A stretch of 12,850 nt of DNA from Acidobacteriota bacterium (GTDB lineage Bacteria > Acidobacteriota > Blastocatellia > Pyrinomonadales > Pyrinomonadaceae). The first letter of the stretch is position 1, and each line of letters begins with the position of its first letter. The position numbers and the translations under genes were made by a program. The stretch is from positions 1-12,850 of the forward strand of contig JAIVJP010000015.1 of assembly GCA_020199975.1 (NCBI GenBank). The letters are read 5' to 3'. The notes under the pieces were generated by a model, which did not search any database, had not been told where the DNA came from, and was given only the letters and a program-made list of their open reading frames with translations. This document shows, piece by piece, positions 7,175 to 12,850 of this stretch.

Positions 7175-8254
7175 ATGTATGAGTTTCTCAAGCACGTCCT
7201 TCCCGCGATAATCGCTGTCTGTATCTGGTCAGGTTGCGCTCACGCGCAAAGTCAAAACCGTCCATTAACAAGCAAAGAAATCGTAAGTCTCGTTTATCAA
7301 TTGCCACAGCATCCTGAGAAGCGCGACGAGATAGTCGAAGAGATACGTACCCGCGGCATTGGCTTCCCCCTGACTTCTGGTTTGCGCTCGCTGGTAGCGA
7401 CCAAAAGCGGCAACGACGCCTTGCTGCGTCGGACGCTGGAAGAGGCCGAGCGGCGGCGCACCAATCCGACAGCCTCTGCTCTTCCCTCTGAGGCGGAAGC
7501 TAACGAACTGCTTGCACTCACTCGCGTGGCGACGTTGGCGGCCGCAGAAGCGATGCCTGATTTCATTGTAAAGCAACTTATTAAGCGCACTGCTGCTTAC
7601 GGAAACACCAACAACTGGATCTCCCTGGATAACCTGAGCATTGCCGTAAGCTATCGTGCTAACGTCGGCGAAGAATACAAAGTTCTCACGATTAATGGTA
7701 TGCCGCTGGGTCAGGAAGTAAAAGAAAGCAAGGATTACAGCAAGTATGTAGGCGGAGCTAGCTCCAGTGGAGTCGAATACATCTCTTCTTTGGCGGACCT
7801 CTTCAAGCCAGAGGCAAGAACGAGCTTTAAGCCGGTTGACACAGACCTCCTGCAGACCCGACGCACAATTGTCTATGAATACGAGGTAAGGAAGCCTTAT
7901 TCACGCTTGACGCTGACAGCCGATAAAACTTCCGCCGCAAACGTTGGTTCGCGCGGGCGAATTTGGATCGATCGAGGAACCAATCGTGTTCTCCGCTTCG
8001 AACAGATAGCTACGGAGATCCCCCCAGGCTTTCCTATCACCGCCGCCAGCAGTTTGATCGATTACGACTGGGTGACCATTGGAGAGAAAAAGTTTGTGCT
8101 CCCCACTCGCTCGGAGGTTTTAATCACCACGATCAATAAAAGCCAGGTGGTGCAGAGTCGGAATGAGATCCGCTTCCGGGGCTATCAAAAATTTGGCGCC
8201 GAACTTAAGGTCATCGATGAGATCGATGAAAAAGACTTTCCTCCTGAGCCCTAA
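7175..8254 (+). CDS. Secreted protein of unknown function
   Basis: I do not recognise a named family. The 359-aa product starts with a signal peptide (MYEFLKH, a hydrophobic stretch at 8-19, then AHA before Gln25). Cys21 is preceded by WSG, which is a poor lipobox because Trp sits at -3, so ordinary signal peptidase cleavage is more likely than a lipoprotein. Residues about 30-135 are helical and charged. From about 155 onward, alternating hydrophobic strands appear, ending with GRIWIDRGTNRVLRFE (about 265-280), an IDYDWVTIGEKKFVLP segment and a final NEIRFRGYQKF. This strand pattern recalls LolA/LolB-like or outer-membrane-lipoprotein-sorting folds common in acidobacterial secreted proteins, but that is a fold impression. 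AGGA at 7161-7164 precedes the ATG by 10 bases. The 121-base gap upstream suggests its own transcription unit. Confidence 0.7.
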   Translation: MYEFLKHVLPAIIAVCIWSGCAHAQSQNRPLTSKEIVSLVYQLPQHPEKRDEIVEEIRTRGIGFPLTSGLRSLVATKSGNDALLRRTLEEAERRRTNPTASALPSEAEANELLALTRVATLAAAEAMPDFIVKQLIKRTAAYGNTNNWISLDNLSIAVSYRANVGEEYKVLTINGMPLGQEVKESKDYSKYVGGASSSGVEYISSLADLFKPEARTSFKPVDTDLLQTRRTIVYEYEVRKPYSRLTLTADKTSAANVGSRGRIWIDRGTNRVLRFEQIATEIPPGFPITAASSLIDYDWVTIGEKKFVLPTRSEVLITTINKSQVVQSRNEIRFRGYQKFGAELKVIDEIDEKDFPPEP

Positions 8255-8329
8255 CCTAATGGCTCACCCTGCAAGTTTTTGCTTTTGTGGTTCGCTTAGC
8301 GGTGAGGCCTAATGCTCCTGTATTAGGTT
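8253..8329. repeat. Inverted repeat in the gap before the LON-domain gene
   Basis: AACCTAAT (8253-8260) is the exact reverse complement of ATTAGGTT (8322-8329). Just inside, GGCTCACC (8261-8268) nearly pairs with GGTGAGGCC (8301-8309). The arms would enclose a T-rich loop. It starts at the stop codon of the secreted-protein gene and could act as a terminator, but pairing is interrupted and no clean T tract follows. Confidence 0.35.
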
Positions 8330-8356
8330 AATGCGTCAGTTCTCGAATCTTTGATC

Positions 8357-9058
8357 ATGAGTGAAGTGATGGAGAGAGTGCGGGGAGTACGGGAATTGCC
8401 CCTTTTCCCCTTGCCAGTCGTATTATTCCCGGGTATGCCTCTGCCGTTGCACATCTTTGAGCCTCGCTATCGGAAGATGCTTGACGACATACAAGTGGGA
8501 AATAATTTCTTCGGCCTTTCTTACTTCGATTCGAGTGCTTCCGATACTGAATTGCCCCCGACTGGACATGTAGGCTGTGTCGCAGAAGTTACCGAAACAC
8601 AGTCGTTGCCGGATGGGCGCTCCAATATCCTGACAATTGGCCTGATCAGGTACCAGGTCGAAGATTATGTTCGGCGTGGGGATCCTTACCTGGTGGCGAA
8701 GGTGAGCTTCTTTGAGGATGAAGAAGAGACTGATGAGCAATTGCACGAAAGCTCACAGGATGTTGCCGAGACTTTTACGCGTATTGCCCGGGCCGTGCGA
8801 ATCATTAACGACGAGCGCGCGACTTTGCCCAATATTTCTGGTACAGAGCCACAGCGTCTTTCGTTCCTAGTCGCTGCGGCAATGGAGATTGATGCGGAGT
8901 TGAAACAGGAACTGTTGGAAGTTCGCTTCACTTCCGAGCGTTTGAAAAGATTAAGTGACATGCTTGCGCGGGCGGTGACGAGCTATGAAGAGCGGGCCCG
9001 CATCCATGAACTCGCCAAAGGGAACGGACACGGCGGCACGAAGATTGAAATCCAGTGA
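8357..9058 (+). CDS. Stand-alone LON substrate-binding domain protein
   Basis: A 233-aa protein consisting of the Lon N-terminal (LON substrate-binding, PF02190-type) domain without the AAA+ ATPase or Ser-Lys protease parts of Lon. The signature opens the protein: RELPLFPLPVVLFPG, then LPLHIFEPRYRKML (about residues 12-40), followed by the beta-rich part with GxVGCVAEV and DGRSNILTIGLIRYQV. Roughly residues 115-225 form the charged helical half. Small LON-domain proteins are widespread; they are thought to bind unfolded or specific substrates, but their role is unsettled. ATG 8357 is preferred over TTG 8351 because it is ATG and gives MSEV; neither has a good Shine-Dalgarno sequence. It ends with TGA. 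moaDE follows 42 bases later and may be co-transcribed. Confidence 0.87.
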   Translation: MSEVMERVRGVRELPLFPLPVVLFPGMPLPLHIFEPRYRKMLDDIQVGNNFFGLSYFDSSASDTELPPTGHVGCVAEVTETQSLPDGRSNILTIGLIRYQVEDYVRRGDPYLVAKVSFFEDEEETDEQLHESSQDVAETFTRIARAVRIINDERATLPNISGTEPQRLSFLVAAAMEIDAELKQELLEVRFTSERLKRLSDMLARAVTSYEERARIHELAKGNGHGGTKIEIQ

Positions 9059-9100
9059 CGCCTAATTAATAACGTAATGAGCAATTAGTACGAGCTTACA

Positions 9101-9985
9101 GTGCGGGAAGAGAATAGAAACGAAACGAGTCAAATAGCGGTGCGCGTACTCTTCTTCGGAGCCGCCCGCGACGCAGTGGGCCAAGGTGAGATAATGTTCT
9201 CCCTGGACAACTCGACAAACGCCGCGTCCGCCTTTGCTCAGGTGCTCGGCGCCTACCCCGCTCTACGCCGCTTTGGTCGTTCACTACTCTTTGCAGTTAA
9301 CGAAGAGTACGCGCGTCCCGATCGAGAAGTATATGCCGGAGATGAGCTGGCTGTGTTTCCATCGGTCAGCGGCGGCTCCCAGCCGGAGGCCGAGATGCGG
9401 GGACAGGGGGATACGGGGGGACAAAATGGCGCGAACACTGGGACCGCGGGCGAGGCGGAGTCTGCTGCGGGCCAGCCTAGCGGTGCCATCTCGCCCGCCT
9501 CAACGCTGAACACCACACTAGCACGTACAAATGGTTACGATTTTTTTGAATTGACCAGAAAGCCAATCGATGTCGGAGCGGTTGCGCGCAGAGTGGTGCT
9601 GCCCGAATGCGGAGCAACGGTCACGCTCGATGGTTATACGCGGGAGTGGACAAATGGTAAGAGGACTCTGCATTTGGTATACGAAGCTTACCCATCAATG
9701 GCGTTGCGCGAAATGCAGCGGCTCGGACGAGAGGCCCACGATCGTTTCGCCATCGCCCACATCGGGATTGTTCACCGCACCGGCAGACTGGAAATCGGCG
9801 AGACCAGTGTGGTGATAGCTGTGAGCGCGCCTCACCGCCGCGCTGCATTCGAAGCCTGCGAATGGGCCATCCGCGAATTGAAACGGACTGTGCCAATCTG
9901 GAAGAAAGAAGTCTTTGAGGACGGTGAAGTTTGGGTAGAAGGCGATGCGGTTATGCCGCTCGACCAGGGAATTGAGGAGCGGTAG
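9101..9985 (+). CDS. moaDE: MoaD-MoaE fusion, molybdopterin synthase
   Basis: Both subunits of molybdopterin synthase in one 294-aa chain; the enzyme adds the two dithiolene sulfurs to cyclic pyranopterin monophosphate in molybdenum cofactor synthesis. Residues 13-92 are the ubiquitin-like MoaD part (VRVLFFGAARDAVG, ending FPSVSGG). Gly91-Gly92 correspond to the C-terminal pair that is adenylated and thiocarboxylated, but here they are internal. Residues 93-145 are a Gly/Ala/Ser/Thr-rich linker. Residues 146-281 are MoaE: GATVTLDGYTRE, the YPSMALREM region, HIGIVHRTGRLEIGE, SAPHRRAAFEA, and VPIWKKE with active-site Lys268/Lys269. M. tuberculosis MoaX is a comparable fusion reported to be cleaved after translation to free the Gly-Gly end. 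GTG 9101 gives the longest form; GTG 9140 would begin directly at MoaD. Neither has a strong ribosome binding site. Confidence 0.9.
   Translation: MREENRNETSQIAVRVLFFGAARDAVGQGEIMFSLDNSTNAASAFAQVLGAYPALRRFGRSLLFAVNEEYARPDREVYAGDELAVFPSVSGGSQPEAEMRGQGDTGGQNGANTGTAGEAESAAGQPSGAISPASTLNTTLARTNGYDFFELTRKPIDVGAVARRVVLPECGATVTLDGYTREWTNGKRTLHLVYEAYPSMALREMQRLGREAHDRFAIAHIGIVHRTGRLEIGETSVVIAVSAPHRRAAFEACEWAIRELKRTVPIWKKEVFEDGEVWVEGDAVMPLDQGIEER
9399..9420 (+). repeat. G-run tract inside the MoaD-MoaE linker
   Basis: Runs of four (9399-9402), five (9406-9410) and six (9415-9420) G are separated by ACA and ATAC, giving an irregular period of 7-9 bases. The tract encodes the Gly-rich start of the linker, just after the MoaD Gly-Gly. 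Base composition differs sharply from the flanking MoaD and MoaE coding sequence, which suggests that the linker grew by repeat expansion or insertion. Confidence 0.55.
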
Positions 9986-10037
9986 GAGGCAGGAAATTGG
10001 GCAAGTCTTTGTCCTGCCAACTGGCTCCTGCCTCCTA
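9983..10037. terminator. Hairpin between the convergent moaDE and gyrA genes
   Basis: TAGGAGGCAGGA (9983-9994) and TCCTGCCTCCTA (10026-10037) form a perfect 12-bp stem with a 31-nt loop. The left arm begins with the moaDE stop codon itself. The inner part, GGCAGGA (9988-9994), can instead pair with a second TCCTGCC at 10012-10018. Its position between two convergent genes suits a bidirectional terminator, although no strong T tract follows on either side. Confidence 0.65.
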
Positions 10038-10052
10038 GTTCTTAGAGAACTA
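10036..10052. terminator. Short hairpin just downstream of gyrA
   Basis: TAGTTCT (10036-10042) and AGAACTA (10046-10052) pair perfectly around a TAG loop, five bases past the gyrA stop codon on the minus strand. It abuts the larger hairpin at 9983-10037. Together they probably form the 3' end of the gyrA message, but a U-rich tail is missing. Confidence 0.45.
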
Positions 10053-10057
10053 CCTCT

Positions 10058-12616
10058 TCAACTCGTCGGCGTTTCCTCAGTCTCCTCTTCTGCTGCCTCA
10101 ACCAGCGAGGCACTCGTAACTTTGTCGCCCGCGTCAGTCTTAATCAGGCGCACACCCTGGGCGCTGCGCCCGGTTTTGCGAATCTGGTTCGCTTCGATGC
10201 GGATCAGCTTGGCCTGCTGCGTAATAATCATAATCTCCGAGTCGTCCTCAACCGGGAAGACCGCCACCACCTTGCCTGTCTTTTCAGTCGTCTTCATGTT
10301 GATGACGCCTTTGCCGCCCCGCGACTGCAACCGGTAGGTATTGATAGGAGTCTGCTTGCCGTAACCCAGCTCAGATACAGACAGCATTCTTTCGGTTTCG
10401 TCGGCAGAGACCGGGCAGACTGAAACGACATAGTCGTCCGGACGCAGATCGATGCCCCGCGCACCGCGCGTTGCCCGGCCCATGGGCCTAACTTTCTTTT
10501 CATCAAAGCGAATAGCCTGGCCGTTGTGAGTGGCAATAAAAATTCGCTTGGTGCCGTCAGTCAACACTACGTCGAGCAACTCATCGCCTTCATCGACATT
10601 AATCGCGATGATCCCGTTCATGCGTATGTTCTGAAAATTGTCGAGCGACGTTTTCTTGATCACACCCTTGCGCGTCACCATCACCACATGCCGTCCGGCG
10701 GAAAACTCCCGCACCGGCACGACGCCGGCAAGCTTACGGTCCGAGGGAATGCTAATCAGATTCACGATGGCTTTACCTCGAGCGGAGGCCGCTGCATCGG
10801 GAACCTCGTGAACCTTCAGCTTGTAAACCATGCCATCGTCGGTGAAGACCATCAGGTAGGCATGAGTTGAGGCTATGAACAGGTGTTGGACAAAATCGTC
10901 GTTCTTCGCTGAGGCCCCAAATCTTCCTTTGCCACCACGACCCTGGCGCTGATAGGTAGTGATGGGCGTGCGTTTGATGTATCCGTTGTTGGTAACGGTA
11001 ATGGCGACGTCCTCATCGGCAATCAAGTCTTCGATAGAAAACTCTGCACCCTCATCAATGATCTCAGTTCGGCGCGCGTCGCCAAACTCTTTCTTAATCT
11101 CCTCGAGCTCTTTACTGATCACCCGGCGTAAGGCCGACTCATTGGCCAGGATATTTTCCAACTCCGCAATCTGTTTGATGATTCCTTCATACTCGTCAGT
11201 GATTTTCTGTCGCTCGAGCGCAGAAAGACGGCGCAATTGAAGATCGAGGATGGCTTGGGCCTGGATCTCGGAAAAGCCGAGCCGTTCCATCGTCTTTTGC
11301 AATTTGCCCTGATAGGTCTTGAGTGGAGTGTCAGAGGGAACACCTTTCCAGGTTTTCACCTCGCTCATCGTCTTCGTATCGCCGGTTAGCCACTGGCGAG
11401 CTTCGTCGACTGAGCGCGAATTGCGAATGAGCGTGACGATGTAGTCAAGAGCGTCAATCGCTTTTGTCAGCCCCTCCAGGATGTGGGCGCGCGCCCTGGC
11501 TTTTTTGAGCTCATACTCCGTTCGCCGGCGCACCACCTCGCGTCGAAACTCGATGAAACACTCGAGCATCTGCTTCAGGTTGAGAACCCGCGGCTGCCCG
11601 TTAACGATGGCGAGATTGATCACGCCAAAGGACGACTGCATTGGGGTCAGCTTGTAGAGCTTATTAAGAACCACCTGCGGCACGGCGTCGCGTTTGAGTT
11701 CGACCACAATGCGCATGCCGGTGCGATCGGATTCATCGCGAAGGTCCGAAATTCCCTCCAGCTTCTTTTCATTGCTCAATTCCGCAATACGCTCGATCAG
11801 ACGTGCTTTATTGACCTGGAATGGAATCTCCGTGATCACCACTGCGTCACGTTCCTGTGCTCCGCGCCCGACGCGATCGATGCCCGCCCGGGCGCGCAAC
11901 TGCAATATTCCCCGCCCTTCAAGGTACGACTTCCTAATCTCTTCCCGTCCATAGATGAATCCGCCTGTGGGAAAGTCGGGTCCAGTCACGATTTTCGAAA
12001 GCTCGATAATGGGGGTGTCGGGATTCTTGAGCAGAGCCAGCGTGGCCTCAACAATCTCCGTTAAGTTGTGCGGCGGAATCTTTGTTGCCATGCCTACCGC
12101 GATACCATCTGACCCATTGACGAGCAGGTTCGGTATACGCGTGGGCACTACTTGGGGCTCGCTTAACGATTCGTCGTAATTGGGCTGAAAATCGACAGTC
12201 TCTTTTTCGATGTCTGCCAGAATCTCGTTGGTGATCCGCGACATGCGTACTTCGGTGTAACGCATTGCGGCCGCGGCATCGCCATCAACGGAGCCAAAAT
12301 TTCCCTGGCCGTCAATCAGCGGATAGCGCATTGAGAAATCCTGCGCCAACCTTACGATGGTGTCGTAAACGGCGGTATCGCCGTGGGGATGGTATTTACC
12401 GATCACATCACCGACGATGCGGGCGCTCTTCTTGTAGGCCTTGTTGTAGGTATTGCCTAACTCGTGCATCGCCCAGAGCACGCGCCGGTGCACGGGCTTG
12501 AGTCCGTCGCGTATATCGGGCAGGGCGCGGCCGATGATTACAGACATTGCATAATCGAGGTAAGACCGCCGCATCTCGTCTTCGATATTTATATGGTTGC
12601 GTTCAGAAGTTTCCAT
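10058..12616 (-). CDS. gyrA: DNA gyrase subunit A
   Basis: Breakage-reunion subunit of the GyrA2GyrB2 type II topoisomerase that introduces negative supercoils with ATP. The 852-aa length is typical. Visible: the N-terminal YLDYAMSVIIGRALPDIRDGLKPVHRR; the quinolone-resistance region at about 65-105 with HPHGDTAVYD, where Thr81 and Asp85 correspond to E. coli Ser83 and Asp87; and the catalytic Tyr120 in AAAMRYTE. The coiled-coil tower carries AQAILDLQLRRL at about 453-464. The C-terminal beta-pinwheel has the GyrA box as QGRGGKG (558-564) and a second copy QSRGGKG (764-770), which supports GyrA over ParC. An insert of about 25-30 residues lies near 411-440, before the AQAILDL helix. The tail is Glu-rich and ends in TGA. 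The ATG has GGAAAGG 8 bases upstream. Confidence 0.96.
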   Translation of the reverse strand: METSERNHINIEDEMRRSYLDYAMSVIIGRALPDIRDGLKPVHRRVLWAMHELGNTYNKAYKKSARIVGDVIGKYHPHGDTAVYDTIVRLAQDFSMRYPLIDGQGNFGSVDGDAAAAMRYTEVRMSRITNEILADIEKETVDFQPNYDESLSEPQVVPTRIPNLLVNGSDGIAVGMATKIPPHNLTEIVEATLALLKNPDTPIIELSKIVTGPDFPTGGFIYGREEIRKSYLEGRGILQLRARAGIDRVGRGAQERDAVVITEIPFQVNKARLIERIAELSNEKKLEGISDLRDESDRTGMRIVVELKRDAVPQVVLNKLYKLTPMQSSFGVINLAIVNGQPRVLNLKQMLECFIEFRREVVRRRTEYELKKARARAHILEGLTKAIDALDYIVTLIRNSRSVDEARQWLTGDTKTMSEVKTWKGVPSDTPLKTYQGKLQKTMERLGFSEIQAQAILDLQLRRLSALERQKITDEYEGIIKQIAELENILANESALRRVISKELEEIKKEFGDARRTEIIDEGAEFSIEDLIADEDVAITVTNNGYIKRTPITTYQRQGRGGKGRFGASAKNDDFVQHLFIASTHAYLMVFTDDGMVYKLKVHEVPDAAASARGKAIVNLISIPSDRKLAGVVPVREFSAGRHVVMVTRKGVIKKTSLDNFQNIRMNGIIAINVDEGDELLDVVLTDGTKRIFIATHNGQAIRFDEKKVRPMGRATRGARGIDLRPDDYVVSVCPVSADETERMLSVSELGYGKQTPINTYRLQSRGGKGVINMKTTEKTGKVVAVFPVEDDSEIMIITQQAKLIRIEANQIRKTGRSAQGVRLIKTDAGDKVTSASLVEAAEEETEETPTS

Positions 12617-12624
12617 CCCATTGA

Positions 12625-12631
12625 CCTTTCC
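12625..12631 (-). promoter_or_regulatory. Ribosome binding site of gyrA
   Basis: On the minus strand, GGAAAGG lies 8 bases before the ATG at 12616-12614. This supports that start over internal ATG codons. Confidence 0.75.
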
Positions 12632-12793
12632 AGTACAATCCGCCGGTTGCTGGAGTCGTTATGCCGAGGCCTTAGGCGAAGAAAAGCCGGCGACTCACCA
12701 AATTGCAGCCGTTTACGAACATCATTTAGGTGCTTGATTCAATCTTTCCGGGTGCTCGCGAGATAGCATACTTGGACTTAAAAAGTACGTGAC

Positions 12794-12822
12794 ATTGTAG
12801 CCTGAAAAAGCGCTTTTGGCAA
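12794..12822 (-). promoter_or_regulatory. Sigma70-like promoter for gyrA
   Basis: Minus strand: -35 TTGCCA (12822-12817) and -10 TACAAT (12799-12794), each one base from consensus, with an ideal 17-bp spacer. Transcription would start near 12787, leaving a 5' untranslated region of about 170 nt. That leader contains GAGTCG/CGACTC arms (12653-12658 and 12691-12696) that could form a stem. Nothing else gene-like is seen between 12617 and 12850. Confidence 0.7.
12806..12817. promoter_or_regulatory. 12-bp perfect palindrome in the gyrA promoter spacer
   Basis: AAAAGCGCTTTT reads the same on both strands and sits between the -35 and -10 boxes, touching the -35. A dyad there is well placed for a repressor or for supercoiling-sensitive DNA structure. 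No specific regulator is recognised. Confidence 0.4.
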
Positions 12823-12850
12823 ACTCCTAGGGAAGGGTAAAGTCCAATGG

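Noticed and set aside
9399..9460. Canonical G-quadruplex in the MoaD-MoaE linker
   Set aside because: Only three closely spaced G runs are present; the fourth run of three lies about 19 bases further on, too far for a standard motif.
11483..12064. 193-codon open frame on the plus strand opposite gyrA
   Set aside because: It lies entirely inside the strongly supported gyrA coding region and shows no family resemblance; it is a shadow of the opposite frame.
12772..12800. Plus-strand promoter TTGGAC/TTGTAG for a gene to the right
   Set aside because: The -10 match is poor (about 3 of 6), and the region is better explained by the minus-strand gyrA promoter.
12831..12850. Possible start of a divergent gene at ATG 12847 with GGAAGGG upstream
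   Set aside because: Spacing is plausible, but only one codon is visible, so no gene can be supported.

Overview
The window looks like bacterial chromosome of moderate GC content, probably from a soil Acidobacteriota lineage of the Blastocatellia/Pyrinomonadaceae type. That placement is inferred from protein style (DUF885 peptidase, MoaD-MoaE fusion, large secreted unknown protein, heptad-type intergenic hairpins) and not from a marker tree. All genes run on the + strand except gyrA, which converges on them from the right. I saw no rRNA, tRNA, CRISPR array or complete insertion sequence.

Layout. 1-229: 3' end of a probable GH13 alpha-amylase/alpha-glucosidase. 286-1281: ROK-family sugar kinase (glucokinase type). 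1406-1975: an AhpD-like peroxidase-related protein with an in-frame TGA exactly where the second Cys of the CxxC site belongs, followed 10 nt later by a perfect 7-bp hairpin. This is read as a selenoprotein with a bacterial SECIS element. 1998-2594: remnant of a Dam-type adenine methylase, lacking its N-terminal part and with the catalytic DPPY changed to HLPY. 2631-4484: secreted DUF885 metallopeptidase-like protein. 4488-4572: heptad-based inverted repeat. 4610-6007: hutF, formimidoylglutamate deiminase. 6037-7053: argE-like M20 deacetylase whose homology starts upstream of any usable start codon, inside the hutF 3' end. 7175-8254: secreted protein of unknown function. 8357-9058: stand-alone LON substrate-binding domain protein. 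9101-9985: MoaD-MoaE fusion (molybdopterin synthase). 9983-10052: hairpins between convergent genes. 10058-12616 (-): gyrA. 12794-12822 (-): a good sigma70-like promoter for gyrA with a 12-bp palindrome in its spacer.

How the genes relate. The amylase fragment and the sugar kinase fit together as glucan breakdown followed by glucose phosphorylation. HutF and ArgE both act in amino-acid metabolism around glutamate, and their fused or overlapping junction suggests co-transcription. The other genes look like unrelated housekeeping or accessory functions.

The most notable item is the selenoprotein, which conventional gene calling would split into two short ORFs or call a pseudogene. TGA is used as an ordinary stop by the sugar kinase, the LON-domain gene and gyrA in this same window, so a changed genetic code is not the explanation.
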